Below, piece by piece: positions 33,023 through 42,514 of a stretch of DNA of 64,000 nucleotides (position 1 is the first letter of the stretch; each line of letters begins with the position of its first letter). Source of the stretch: Pseudomonas sp. B21-048 (GTDB lineage: Bacteria > Pseudomonadota > Gammaproteobacteria > Pseudomonadales > Pseudomonadaceae). The position numbers were made by a program, and so were the translations under genes. The notes below the pieces were generated by a model, which saw nothing but the letters and a program-made list of their open reading frames with translations, searched no databases and was not told the origin of the DNA. The stretch covers positions 1,984,001 to 2,048,000 of the forward strand of contig NZ_CP087168.1 in assembly GCF_024748615.1 (NCBI RefSeq). The letters run 5' to 3'.

Positions 33023-33178
33023 CCCTGCACCGCGATTGACAATGAGCAGCCGTAACGATGATGGCAGCTGAACCCATGCTGTCGCTCTGCAATGTTTCAT
33101 CAAGTTTGGCAGGCTCGCGGCGTAGGATGCTCACCTAAGATCGTGTCACCACGCTTCCACCCCACAGGAAACTGAAAA

Positions 33179-33376
33179 ATGATCTCGAACCTCTTCAAAG
33201 TCGTGATGATCTCCAGTGCAGTGCTCCTGAGCGCCTGTTCGGGCGTGAGCACCAGCACGTGTTTTTCAGAAGCCTGCCAACAGTTCGATGGCCATAGCGC
33301 CAACAAGTTAAACCTTGGCGGGAGCGCTATCGGCAACAGCTTCAATGAATACAGCTCAGGCTTGCTGCACGATTAA
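33179..33376 (+). CDS. Small lipoprotein
   Basis: 65 residues. MISNLFKVVMISSAVLLSAC gives a clear lipobox (LSAC). The mature 45 residues include ACQQFDGHSANKLNLGGSAI. CAGGAAACTG precedes the ATG. It follows the tae4/tai4 pair by 156 nt and may or may not be linked to it. Function unknown. Confidence 0.65.
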   Translation: MISNLFKVVMISSAVLLSACSGVSTSTCFSEACQQFDGHSANKLNLGGSAIGNSFNEYSSGLLHD

Positions 33377-33507
33377 AGATGACGCAACGGCTGAAATGCT
33401 TCCGCCGTTGCGTGATCTGCCTGATGCATCGCGAGTTCTGATTTTGCGACTGCTGCGCAATCGAACGCAGGCTTCGCCAGCTGCTACATGGAATGAATAG
33501 CAGCGGG

Positions 33508-34299
33508 CTATTTCGCCTCTGGCACCGCAATCCACTGACCCAAAATTTTCTGGTAATTCCCCGTCACCTTGGCCAGGTGCAGCCACTGATCGACATACAA
33601 CTTCCAGCTAATATCATCACGCGGCAGCAGATAAGCCTTCTCCCCATATTGCATGTATTGCGTCGGGTTGACCGCGCACAAACCCGGTTTGAGTTTCTGC
33701 TGGTACAGCGCTTCCGAAGCATCGGTAATCATCACGTCAGCCTTCTTATCCAGCAGTTCCTGGAAGATGGTCACGTTGTCGTGAAGCTTCAATTGCGCCT
33801 TGGGCAGGAAGGCGTGGACGAAGGCTTCGTTAGTGCCGCCGGCCGGTTCGACCAGGCGAACCGAAGGTTGGTTGATTTGTTCGATGGTCTGGTATTGCGC
33901 CTGGTTTTCGCAGCGCACTAGTGGGATTTTGCCGTCGACGTCCAGCGTGGTGCTGAAGAAGTTTTTTTTCTGGCGTTCCAGGGTGACGGAGATGCCGCCG
34001 ACGCCGATGTCGCATTTGCCCGCGAGCATGTCGGGCATCAGGGTTTTCCAGGTGGTCTGGACCCACTCAACTTTGACGCCGAGGCTGTCGGCCAGCGAGC
34101 GGGCCATGGCGATGTCGATTCCCGAGTATTCGCCGTCTTCACCTTTGAAGGTATAGGGTTTGTAGTCGCCGGTCGTGCAAACGCGAAGTTGGCCTTGTTG
34201 CAGGACGGTGTCCAGATGGGAAGGGCTTTGCTCTGCCTGAACGCCGCTGGCTAACGCGAGCAGGCCACAGAGCATCATTGTGCTTTTTATGGTTTTCAT
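33508..34299 (-). CDS. Periplasmic cyclohexadienyl dehydratase-like / amino-acid-binding protein (PheC family)
   Basis: 263 residues with a signal peptide (MKTIKSTMMLCGLLALASGV). The fold is that of periplasmic amino-acid-binding proteins. CTTGDYKPYTFKGEDGEYSG, EPAGGTNEAFVHAFLP, DNVTIFQELLDKKADVMITD and EKAYLLPRDD follow P. aeruginosa PheC closely as I recall it. PheC dehydrates prephenate/arogenate in the periplasm. No ABC permease or ATPase gene is adjacent, which favours the enzyme over a transport role. Catalysis is not proven from sequence. Confidence 0.7.
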   Translation of the reverse strand: MKTIKSTMMLCGLLALASGVQAEQSPSHLDTVLQQGQLRVCTTGDYKPYTFKGEDGEYSGIDIAMARSLADSLGVKVEWVQTTWKTLMPDMLAGKCDIGVGGISVTLERQKKNFFSTTLDVDGKIPLVRCENQAQYQTIEQINQPSVRLVEPAGGTNEAFVHAFLPKAQLKLHDNVTIFQELLDKKADVMITDASEALYQQKLKPGLCAVNPTQYMQYGEKAYLLPRDDISWKLYVDQWLHLAKVTGNYQKILGQWIAVPEAK

Positions 34300-34454
34300 T
34301 GTTATCGGGCTTTTGTGATGGAGTGGGGTTCAAGCGGTAGTCAGTGTAGTGAAAGCACTTCTTGACTGTCATCCACTGTCCCAATTACCCCATTCACTCC
34401 AGCGCATGGTACGTGTCAGGCAAGGCCCGACACGTATCCCTTCACATGAGTTGT

Positions 34455-34796
34455 TTATCCACAAGCCACGGACTTCGAACTCTTAAGATGCGCTTCAATC
34501 GAGTTGCTGGCAGAGTGGACTCTTACTCCCTTGAGTTTATCGAGTGGCGGCTCTTTCCAAAGTTTTGATGCGTCGATGGGAAGGATGACCTGTATAGCAG
34601 CTCCTTGGGGCGGATCAGCAACAAAATCGAAGTCTTGAATGCCGTCTGGCGGGAACTGAATGTAAATCCGCGGCTCCAGTCTCGGGTTTGTCCATCCACC
34701 AGAATTCACAAGGCCAATTGCCGATATGTGTAGCTGCGGTGGGTTTGATTTAAGTATTTTTAAGTCGACATCCACTACCTTCATTATTTCAGCCAT
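34455..34796 (-). CDS. Conserved hypothetical protein
   Basis: 113 residues with GLVNSGGWTNPRLEPRIYIQ and GIQDFDFVADPPQGAAIQVI. I recall similar short proteins in several Proteobacteria without assigned role. GGAGATCG precedes the ATG. No signal peptide or membrane segment. It is flanked by unrelated genes. Confidence 0.68.
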   Translation of the reverse strand: MAEIMKVVDVDLKILKSNPPQLHISAIGLVNSGGWTNPRLEPRIYIQFPPDGIQDFDFVADPPQGAAIQVILPIDASKLWKEPPLDKLKGVRVHSASNSIEAHLKSSKSVACG

Positions 34797-34948
34797 TTTC
34801 GATCTCCTTTTCGATAAGTGCGCCTCTTTTTCACCTTGGCGCTTGGGTGTTGAACCCTATGGCTTGAAATCTGGTGATTAGACGCTAGTAAAGGACTCTT
34901 ACCCTGTCCACTGACTGCTCTGGCCGGTCATCGGATGTTTTCATTTCC

Positions 34949-35872
34949 CTACAGGGCGCCCATCTCCGGACTCAACGTCCCCAACCAAGCCACCAACCCC
35001 ACAATCACCACCGCCGCCGCCAATTCCACCACCACACTACGCCGCAACGCATTGGCGGCGACCGTGTATTGCCCGTCCTGCAACGATCGCTCCAGAAACG
35101 GCCCAAGGTGAAACCGATTCAACGCGGCAAGCACGAGCATCCCGGCAAACAGCACCACTTTGATGAACAGCAAAACCCCATAAGTAGTGAGAAAAACTTC
35201 ATCCAGTTTCGGCCCGACGATGAACAGATAATTCACAACCCCCGTCACCGTGATGACCACCACGATGACCGCGCCAATCACCTCAAATCGATTAACCGCG
35301 CGGGCCAGTAACCTGATGTGCGCTTCGGTTCGCAGTGCATTGATTTTCGCCATCAGCGCAAACGCCACCAATGCACCCAGCCACGCCCCCGCCACCAGGA
35401 GGTGCAGAATGTCTACCGCGAAATGCCAATCACGACGACTGCCTTCATCCATCGCGCCATGTCCGTTCCAGGCCAGGCTGGAGAGGGCGATACCGCCGGC
35501 AAAAGCTGCGATTAACAAGCTGAAACCAGGCGCACGGAGCATCACCGCCAAACCGGCAGTCAGTAGCGCAACGATGCGAACCACCCAAGCCAGACCCACG
35601 TCCGTCTCAAACACCATCATCTCGATGTGTGGACGAAGTTCGGCGAAGTCCGATTCCCCGCTCATTGCACTCGCCATCATCAACATGCTGGCAGCGGACA
35701 ACACCGCACCCAGCACTGCCGTCCCCGCCAACATCGACCGGAACGGCAACACTGCGCCCGACATCCGCTCCCGCCCTTTAAGGCTGTACAGCCCAAAAAG
35801 CGCCACGCCAAACAACAGCATCAAATCCACATACAACGCAAAGCGCAGGGCAATGCTGATTGAGTCGCTCAT
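34949..35872 (-). CDS. copD: Copper resistance membrane protein CopD
   Basis: 307 residues with about eight hydrophobic segments, for example LRFALYVDLMLLFGVALFGL and DEVFLTTYGVLLFIKVVLFA. HFAVDILHLLVAGAWLGALV carries the conserved His-Leu-Leu..Gly-W element of the CopD family. It is thought to move copper across the inner membrane together with CopC. Last gene of copABCD, 3 nt after copC. Confidence 0.9.
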   Translation of the reverse strand: MSDSISIALRFALYVDLMLLFGVALFGLYSLKGRERMSGAVLPFRSMLAGTAVLGAVLSAASMLMMASAMSGESDFAELRPHIEMMVFETDVGLAWVVRIVALLTAGLAVMLRAPGFSLLIAAFAGGIALSSLAWNGHGAMDEGSRRDWHFAVDILHLLVAGAWLGALVAFALMAKINALRTEAHIRLLARAVNRFEVIGAVIVVVITVTGVVNYLFIVGPKLDEVFLTTYGVLLFIKVVLFAGMLVLAALNRFHLGPFLERSLQDGQYTVAANALRRSVVVELAAAVVIVGLVAWLGTLSPEMGAL

Positions 35873-35875
35873 CCA

Positions 35876-36259
35876 TCACTTCACTTTGAACGTAACGTTG
35901 CCGGTGATCGGGTGAGTGTCCGAAGACACGGCGCGCCATTCGACTCTGTAGCTGCCGGTGGGCAGCGGCGAGAGCGGGGTGATAACCATGGTTTTCGGGT
36001 CGCTGCCGCCGGAGACTTTGGCCTTCATTGGCATGGGCGAGTGGGCCATGCCGGGCATGGCGGTCATGACCAGTTTGGCGCCGGAGAATTGGGTCACGAG
36101 GTTTTCGGAGAAGCGCAGTTCGATAGTGCTCGGTGCTGCGCCTTCCGCGCCTTCAGCCGGGGTAGAGGAGAGCAGTTTCGGATGGGCTTGAGCCAGTGCG
36201 CTCATGAACAGCCCGGTGGAAAGTGCGATGGCAACAGCGATGGTTTTGATTGTGCGCAT
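35876..36259 (-). CDS. copC: Periplasmic copper-binding protein CopC
   Basis: 127 residues. Signal peptide MRTIKTIAVAIALSTGLFMS ends AQA; the mature protein starts HPKLLSSTPAEGAEG, giving the N-terminal His used for Cu(II). VMTAMPGMAHSPMPMKAKVS supplies the Met-rich Cu(I) site, and WRAVSSDTHPITGNVTFKVK the conserved C-terminal His. It shuttles copper in the periplasm. Full length. Confidence 0.92.
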   Translation of the reverse strand: MRTIKTIAVAIALSTGLFMSALAQAHPKLLSSTPAEGAEGAAPSTIELRFSENLVTQFSGAKLVMTAMPGMAHSPMPMKAKVSGGSDPKTMVITPLSPLPTGSYRVEWRAVSSDTHPITGNVTFKVK

Positions 36260-36313
36260 GCAAGGCCTCTTACCGCTTTAAGCGGTTGGTTTTTAGGTTT
36301 TTGAGTTAATACA

Positions 36314-37204
36314 TTAGAACCACAGCCGAACGCCGACGACGAGGCGGGCTTCGCTGCGGTCCTCGCCTTCGTCCCTGGCGTAATCGGCGGTTTTGCCATA
36401 GGTGCGGTTCCAGGTCACGCCGATGTAGGGCGCGAATTCCCGACGGATTTCATAGCGCAATCGCAGGCCGGCTTCGGTGTTGGACAGCCCGGAGCCGATG
36501 CCCCGTTGCGGGTCGTTTTTGCCATAGACGTTGAGCTCGGCGGTCGGCTGCAAAATCAGTCGGTTGGTGAGCAGGATGTCGTAGTCACCTTCAAGGCGTG
36601 CGGCGGTCTGGCCACCTTCGCCGATGAAGGCGGTGGCTTCGGTTTCGAAGTTGTACAGCGCCATGCCTTGCACGCCGAATGCGGCCCAGGTTTGCGGATC
36701 GCCGGGTTTGAAATCCTGGCGCACGCCGGTCACCACGTCCCACCATGGGCTGATCGCATGACCCCAAAGGGCCTGGATTTCCGCGTCTTCGGTTTTGCCA
36801 TTGACGCGCTCGCCTTCGGAGCGCAGCCACAGGCGATCGATGTCGCCGCCGATCCACCCGGACAGATCCCAGGCCAACGCGCTGCCGTCGTCGGCGTCCT
36901 GCCACTCGAGTTTGTCGGCGAGGAAGTAATAGTTGAGTGCGGTGTCATGCACGGCGTGGCCGGCGGGGCTGACGTAGACGGCGGCGCGGTCGGCGTCGGT
37001 CAATGCCGGGATCGGCGTGCGGCTTTGGGTCGGCGCGGCGGGCTGCATCTGGCCATCGTCCATGCTCTGCATTTGGCTGTGATCCATGCCCGACATCTGG
37101 CTATGGTCCATGCCCTGCATGTCACCGGTAGCGGCCATCGCCGAAGAGACCGTGAGGCCAGTGAGCGCCAAAGCGAGGCGGGTAGAGCGAATCAATCTGG
37201 TCAT
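36314..37204 (-). CDS. copB: Outer-membrane copper resistance protein CopB
   Basis: About 296 residues from ATG 37204, 10 nt after the copA stop with GAGGCG upstream. Signal peptide [21 protein letters not shown] Met/His/Asp repeat ([17 protein letters not shown]) binds copper, and the remainder is a beta-barrel domain ([20 protein letters not shown]) ending in Phe (LVVGVRLWF), an outer-membrane signature. It sequesters or exports copper. Confidence 0.92.
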   Translation of the reverse strand: MTRLIRSTRLALALTGLTVSSAMAATGDMQGMDHSQMSGMDHSQMQSMDDGQMQPAAPTQSRTPIPALTDADRAAVYVSPAGHAVHDTALNYYFLADKLEWQDADDGSALAWDLSGWIGGDIDRLWLRSEGERVNGKTEDAEIQALWGHAISPWWDVVTGVRQDFKPGDPQTWAAFGVQGMALYNFETEATAFIGEGGQTAARLEGDYDILLTNRLILQPTAELNVYGKNDPQRGIGSGLSNTEAGLRLRYEIRREFAPYIGVTWNRTYGKTADYARDEGEDRSEARLVVGVRLWF

Positions 37205-37214
37205 GGGTAGCGCC

Positions 37215-39008
37215 TCATTCTTCCACGCGAACTTCACGGAACATGCCCATTTCCATGTGATAAAGGAGATGGCAGTGATAGGCCCAGCGGCCGAGCGCGT
37301 CGGCGGTGACCCGGTAGCTGCGCTTTGATCCCGGCGGCATGTCGATGGTGTGTTTGCGCACCATGAACTGGCCGTTCTCGTCTTCGAGGTCGCTCCACAT
37401 GCCGTGCAGGTGAATGGGGTGAGTCATCATCGTGTCGTTGACCAGCACCACCCGGATTCGCTCGCCGTACTTAAGTCGCAGCGGTTCGGCATCGGAGAAT
37501 TTCACGCCGTTGAACGACCAGGCGAATTTCTCCATGTGGCCGGTCAGGTGCAACTCGATGGTGCGACCGGGCTCGCGGCCGTCCGGGTCTTCGAAGGTGC
37601 TGCGCAGGTCGGAGTAGGTCAGCACGCGGCGGCCGTTGTCGCGCAAGCCCAGGCCCGGGTCGTCGAGTTTTGGCGAGGTGGTCATGGCTTGCATGTCCAC
37701 CAGCGGGTTGTCTTTTTCCGTGTTTGGATGGGATTGCATACCGGCCATGCCGCCCATGGCCATGCTGCTATGATCCATCCCGGCCATGTTGTCCATGCCC
37801 TGGATGTCACCGCCGTCCATGCCCGTCATGCCTTGCGTGGCACTGTGATCCATCCCCGCCATGTCGCCGCCCATGCTGCCGTGATCCATCCCGCCCATGC
37901 CCATGTCATCCATGGTCACCAGCGGTCGCGGATCCAGCGGTGGCACCGGCGCCGACAACCCGGCTTTCGCCGCAAGCGTGCCTCGGGCAAACCCCGTTCG
38001 ATCCATCGACTGCGCGAACAGGGTGTAGGCGTCCTGGGTCGGCTCGACGATCACATCGAACGTCTCCGCCACCGCGATACGGAACTCGTCGACGCTCACC
38101 GGTTTGACGTGTTGGCCATCCGCCGCGATCACGGTCATTTTCAGGCCTGGGATGCGCACGTCGAAGTAGGTCATTGACGAGCCGTTGATGAACCGCAGTC
38201 GCAGCTTTTCGCCGGGGCGGAATACGCCCGTCCAGTTCATGTTCGGCGCCTGGCCGTTCATCAAGTAGGTGTAAGTGGCGCCGCTGACGTCAGCCAGATC
38301 GGTGGGGTTCATCTTCATCTCGGCCCACATCTTGCGATCGGCCACCGTCGAGCCCCAGCCTTTCTCGCTGACGTCGTGGATGAAATCGCCCACGGTACGC
38401 TTGTGGTAGTTGTAGTAATCCGATTGTTTCTTGAGTTTATTCATCAGGCCGACGGCGTCTTCGTCGGTCCAGTCGGTGAGCATCACTACATAGTCGCGGT
38501 CGTACTGGAATGGCTCCGGATCCTTGGCATCGATCACCAATGGCCCGTAAACACCGGACTGTTCCTGAAAACCCGAATGGCTGTGGTACCAGTAAGTGCC
38601 GTTCTGCCGGACTTTGAACTGGTAGACGTACATCCCATCTGGCTCGATGCCGTGAAAACTCAGACCCGGCACGCCGTCCATGTTGGCGGGCAGCAAGATG
38701 CCGTGCCAGTGAATCGAGGTGCTGTCCTTGAGTTTGTTTTTTACCCGCAGGGTGACGGTGTCGCCTTCACGCCAGCGCAGCAGGGGACCGGGAATGCCGC
38801 CGTTGATGGTCATCGCGGTTCGAGGGTTGCCGGTGATGTTGACCGGGGTTTCGCCGATGAGCAGGTCGAAGTCGGTGCCGGCCAGCACGTTCGGTTCGCC
38901 GGGGCTGGTGACCGCCCAGACCGGCGTGCGCCACAGCCCGAAGCCAGCGAGGACTCCGCCAGCGGCCAGGCCCTTCACGAAGGTGCGTCTTGAGGTGTTG
39001 GAATGCAT
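37215..39008 (-). CDS. copA: Periplasmic multicopper oxidase CopA
   Basis: 597 residues. Twin-arginine signal [20 protein letters not shown] exports the folded enzyme. All four copper ligand motifs are present: [31 protein letters not shown] and [13 protein letters not shown]. Between domains lies a Met/His-rich insert with repeated [16 protein letters not shown] that binds extra copper. It oxidises Cu(I) and protects the periplasm. First gene of copABCD; no copRS pair is adjacent. Confidence 0.94.
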   Translation of the reverse strand: MHSNTSRRTFVKGLAAGGVLAGFGLWRTPVWAVTSPGEPNVLAGTDFDLLIGETPVNITGNPRTAMTINGGIPGPLLRWREGDTVTLRVKNKLKDSTSIHWHGILLPANMDGVPGLSFHGIEPDGMYVYQFKVRQNGTYWYHSHSGFQEQSGVYGPLVIDAKDPEPFQYDRDYVVMLTDWTDEDAVGLMNKLKKQSDYYNYHKRTVGDFIHDVSEKGWGSTVADRKMWAEMKMNPTDLADVSGATYTYLMNGQAPNMNWTGVFRPGEKLRLRFINGSSMTYFDVRIPGLKMTVIAADGQHVKPVSVDEFRIAVAETFDVIVEPTQDAYTLFAQSMDRTGFARGTLAAKAGLSAPVPPLDPRPLVTMDDMGMGGMDHGSMGGDMAGMDHSATQGMTGMDGGDIQGMDNMAGMDHSSMAMGGMAGMQSHPNTEKDNPLVDMQAMTTSPKLDDPGLGLRDNGRRVLTYSDLRSTFEDPDGREPGRTIELHLTGHMEKFAWSFNGVKFSDAEPLRLKYGERIRVVLVNDTMMTHPIHLHGMWSDLEDENGQFMVRKHTIDMPPGSKRSYRVTADALGRWAYHCHLLYHMEMGMFREVRVEE

Positions 39009-39122
39009 GCCGTTTTTCCCGCCCGTCAGCCTGATGTAGCCCTCACGTCCATCCTGAGCGGAGGGAGAGAACTTCTATGAGACGAGGCTAACGAGTGGCG
39101 CCTTTCAGCAGACTGAGGCCAA

Positions 39123-39139
39123 GATTACATTTCTGACAG
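39123..39139. promoter_or_regulatory. Candidate CopR-type box upstream of copA
   Basis: On the minus strand CTGTCAGAAATGTAATC has the TGNCA-N4-TGTAAT layout of CopR/PcoR-type boxes. It lies 115 bp upstream of copA. The match is by eye, and the regulator is not encoded in the window. Confidence 0.4.
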
Positions 39140-39152
39140 TTTCAATCTGTGT

Positions 39153-39863
39153 TCATTGATTTCCAGTCAGCCTGGCCGAGTCCGCCACGGTGGCGTTACC
39201 GCAATTGATATACGAAGAAGATTTCAACCAGCGCTGATCTGGATAGTAAGAAAACAACAGCTGCCCATCCTTCATCGAGTCGATCAGCTGATGCGCAATC
39301 GCAGGCCTCACTGCCGGGCAACCCAGGCTTCTGCCGATCCGGCCATTCGCTCGGGCCAGGTCGGGACTGACATACGGCGCGCCATGAATAACGATTGCCC
39401 GCTCGAAAGCGTTGTCGTTGAATCCCGGCTCCAGACCTTCCATGCGCAACGAATAACCGTTCTGCCCGACATAGCTGGACTGGGTTCGGTACAAACCCAG
39501 ACTAGTGGCGAAGCTGGCATTGCGGTTGGAGAACTGACGGGCCATGTTTTCGCCGCTGTTGCGACCGTGGGCGACCAGTTCATGGAACAACAATTTGCGT
39601 TGTTTAAGGTCGAACACCCAAAGACGCTGCGCGGTCGAGGGCAGGGAATAATCGATCACTGCTAGTCTTTGCACCGGAGCCGCACTTTTAGCCCGGCTGC
39701 ATTGGGAAGCGCGTACGGCCAGGGCGATTACCTTGGCGTTGGCATTGGGGGCCGCTTTGATCAGCGCGGCTTCAAGCGAATCGGCGTAGGCTGCCGGTAA
39801 TGTAAAAGCGGTCAGCAACAGGGCCGTCATTAAAAAGCCGAAGCGGTCTGGGGCCATATGCAA
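39153..39863 (-). CDS. Murein L,D-transpeptidase catalytic-domain protein (YkuD-2 type)
   Basis: 236 residues with signal peptide (FLMTALLLTAFTLPAAYADS). The YkuD-type motif is IVIHGAPYVSPDLARANGRI followed by GRSLGCPAVRPAIAHQLID, where His and Cys are catalytic. It belongs to the smaller secreted group with unclear substrates. It diverges from the large L,D-transpeptidase over a 75-bp gap, so the two are likely coregulated. Confidence 0.85.
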   Translation of the reverse strand: MHMAPDRFGFLMTALLLTAFTLPAAYADSLEAALIKAAPNANAKVIALAVRASQCSRAKSAAPVQRLAVIDYSLPSTAQRLWVFDLKQRKLLFHELVAHGRNSGENMARQFSNRNASFATSLGLYRTQSSYVGQNGYSLRMEGLEPGFNDNAFERAIVIHGAPYVSPDLARANGRIGRSLGCPAVRPAIAHQLIDSMKDGQLLFSYYPDQRWLKSSSYINCGNATVADSARLTGNQ

Positions 39864-39938
39864 GTCTCATCTGATTGTTTCGAGTCTAGCAGCGTGCACG
39901 ACGCTAGCCGGTTGAAAACGAGAGATTAAGGATTATCC

Positions 39939-41690
39939 ATGGGGCAGTTAACAAGGTTATTCGTCATAAGCCGCATATTTTTTATGGGCTTTCTGATAAG
40001 CGGCATGGCAATTGCGGAAACTTCGCCGATTGAGCCGCCATCTCCCATTAGCGTGGTCGCGGAGGCAGCGCCTGGCGATTACGTTGGTCAGGCGATTCAG
40101 GCTGCGTTGGCGCCATTGAGTTCGGCGTTTCCCCCGTTGCTCACCTCGCCGCGTCATCAACGGGTCGACGTTAACCGAGCTGTGCTGGATTTTTATAGCC
40201 ATCGTGGCTATCGCGCCGCCTGGACGGACGATGACGATGTCGTCCAGTTATTGAAAAGCCTGAGTGACACCGGGGTTGATGGCCTGGACCCCGAGGATTT
40301 TCGAATTGCCGAACTGGTCACGGCCAGAAACTCGATGCAGACAACGGCGCCAACCCCCGGGCAGCAGGCAGCTTTTGATATCTCGGCGACCCAGACGTTC
40401 ATCACGGCGCTGCTGCAGTTGCGGCGCGGCAAGGTCGACCCTTCGCGGCTGGACATCCATTGGAATTTCGACCCGGTCGGCATCGATCCTCGGGAGGACG
40501 TCAATCTTTTCTTCGCCGCCCTCGACAGCCATGAGGTCGCGCGTGCGTTCGCCCAGGCGCCGCCACAAGAAGCGATTTATGGCACGTTGCGACAGGGGCT
40601 GGCGCAACTGCGCAGGGTTCGGGACAGTGGTGGCTGGCCAAAGATTCCAGCAGGGCAGACCCTCAGGCCCGGCATGGACGACGCCTCGGTTGCGCAATTG
40701 CGAGCTCGTTTAGTGGCGGGTGGTTATCTAACCGCGAAAATGAACGCGCGCTCCGACTACGACGACACCGTCATGGCGGCGGTGAAGAAGTATCAGGCTG
40801 AGCAATATCTAGGGGCGGATGGTGTGGCGGGGCCGGCGACACTCGCGGCGCTGAATGTGCCGGTCGAGGCGCGAATCGACCAGGTCCGCGTGAACATGGA
40901 GCGGGCGCGCTGGCTGCTGTACAAACTTCAGGGCACCTTTGTCATCGTCGACATCGCCGGGTACAAGGTTTCGTTCTATCGTGATGGCAAGCTGATATGG
41001 CGCTCCCGGGTGCAGGTGGGTAAACCGTATCGCAGCACACCGATTTTTCAATCCGAGATCACCTACGTCACGTTCAATCCGACCTGGACCGTGCCGCCGA
41101 CCATTCTGGTTAAGGATATGCTGCCGAAGATTCGCAACAATCCCGGCTACCTCGATGCAAACCGGATTCGCGTGATCGATCGGGAAGGCAATGTGCTCGA
41201 CCCGTTGACCGTCGATTGGGACAACCCGCGCGGCCTTACGCTGCGTCAGGATGCAGGGTCGGATAACTCGCTGGGGCAGGTGGTCATTCGCTTTCCCAAT
41301 GACTATGCGATTTATCTGCACGACACACCGCATCGCGAGTTGTTTGCGCAATCCAATCGCGCGACCAGTTCTGGCTGTATTCGGGTAGAAAACCCGCTGC
41401 AATTAGTGGAGCTGTTGTTCAATGACCCGGTTCGCTGGGACAGCGCCGGGATTCAAAAGCAGTTAGCCAACGGCAAGACAGAGAACATCCGGCTCCCCGT
41501 GAAAGTGCCGGTGCTGTTGGCCTATTGGACGGTAGACCTGAGTCTTGACGGGCGAGTGACGTTCAAACCAGATGTGTATGGGTACGATAACCCGGTGTTA
41601 CGGGCGCTGAATCTGCCTTCGGAACGGCCAACGCTGGACGGGAGGCGAGCGGCGCCTCCCTCGATGGCGGTGGGGCAGAACAAGCTGTAA
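39939..41690 (+). CDS. L,D-transpeptidase, YcbB/LdtD type
   Basis: 583 residues. N-terminal signal/anchor (RIFFMGFLISGMAIAE), an N-terminal scaffold domain (YSHRGYRAAWTDDDDVVQLL), a peptidoglycan-binding repeat (DASVAQLRARLVAGGYLTAK) and the YkuD catalytic domain with IYLHDTPHRELFAQSNRATS and SGCIRVENPLQLVELL containing the active-site Cys. It makes 3-3 cross-links between mDAP residues. Length and domain order match YcbB. Confidence 0.92.
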   Translation: MGQLTRLFVISRIFFMGFLISGMAIAETSPIEPPSPISVVAEAAPGDYVGQAIQAALAPLSSAFPPLLTSPRHQRVDVNRAVLDFYSHRGYRAAWTDDDDVVQLLKSLSDTGVDGLDPEDFRIAELVTARNSMQTTAPTPGQQAAFDISATQTFITALLQLRRGKVDPSRLDIHWNFDPVGIDPREDVNLFFAALDSHEVARAFAQAPPQEAIYGTLRQGLAQLRRVRDSGGWPKIPAGQTLRPGMDDASVAQLRARLVAGGYLTAKMNARSDYDDTVMAAVKKYQAEQYLGADGVAGPATLAALNVPVEARIDQVRVNMERARWLLYKLQGTFVIVDIAGYKVSFYRDGKLIWRSRVQVGKPYRSTPIFQSEITYVTFNPTWTVPPTILVKDMLPKIRNNPGYLDANRIRVIDREGNVLDPLTVDWDNPRGLTLRQDAGSDNSLGQVVIRFPNDYAIYLHDTPHRELFAQSNRATSSGCIRVENPLQLVELLFNDPVRWDSAGIQKQLANGKTENIRLPVKVPVLLAYWTVDLSLDGRVTFKPDVYGYDNPVLRALNLPSERPTLDGRRAAPPSMAVGQNKL

Positions 41691-41693
41691 AGC

Positions 41694-42176
41694 TTAAAGC
41701 CCCAACCCTTCTTGCACCGCCAAGAGCAGGTTGTGTTCGGTCAGTGCGATCGCATCCGGTTGTTGTCCGGATTGCTCGATCGCCTGAAGCCACCACTGCG
41801 TTCCGCCGTGTTCGTCCACGGTTCGCAACAGGGCGAGTTCCTTGCCTGTCGAGTGAATCTCGATCCGCCCGGCACCGTCGGCGGTGAAGCGAGCGACAGG
41901 GTCGAAGGTGATGCTGTGGTGGTTGCCTTCGATCAGCAGTTGGTCGATGGCGTAATCGTAACTCGCCCCGTCCGGAGCCCTCTCGAACACGTGAGTGGAA
42001 TTGCGTCGCAGCTTCAGGCCCACTTCGATCAGTGGCTGCAGCCAGGCTTCAATCTGGTGATACAGCTCGTAGACCTGGGCGGGCCAGCTGTCGATGGCCT
42101 GATCGGCGATGGTCGCGTCGGTACTGGTTGGCCGGGATTGTTTCAGCTTCTCGGCGAGCTCGTCTGCTTTACTCAT
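41694..42176 (-). CDS. Conserved hypothetical protein
   Basis: 160 residues starting MSKADELAEKLKQSRPTSTD, with QVYELYHQIEAWLQPLIEVG and a C-terminal ALTEHNLLLAVQEGLGL. Cytoplasmic, no known motif. I recall similar proteins in Pseudomonas without function. Convergent with the L,D-transpeptidase, 3 nt between stops. Confidence 0.75.
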   Translation of the reverse strand: MSKADELAEKLKQSRPTSTDATIADQAIDSWPAQVYELYHQIEAWLQPLIEVGLKLRRNSTHVFERAPDGASYDYAIDQLLIEGNHHSITFDPVARFTADGAGRIEIHSTGKELALLRTVDEHGGTQWWLQAIEQSGQQPDAIALTEHNLLLAVQEGLGL

Positions 42177-42514
42177 ATCGATTTCCTGTGCTGATGTCAG
42201 TTAATCGTAGCTTCTTCAAGGTAGTGCAGTTTTGCCATGCGTCATGTGATTGAAACAGCGCGTGACAAAACCATTCTTCGGCTCTTTGCCGGGCCAATCG
42301 ATCATCCCGAATTGACGGTCGATTTCATCGGGGATAATGTCTGTCAGTTAAGTAGCGGAACCATTTATCCCCCCAGCTCTGCGCTTACCTCGCCCAACCC
42401 CGTAGACTAAGCGCACAAAAAAATAGGGGTTTGGGCCTCTGCCCATGCCTACCCTTCAGGACGCGCTTTTTGCCTATCCCCCTTCCCGATTTACATCCCG
42501 CATCCGGTGGTGCC

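Noticed and set aside
37350..38177. His-rich plus-strand frame opposite copA, tempting as a metal-binding protein
   Set aside because: It is the antisense of the Met/His-rich insert and copper motifs of CopA.
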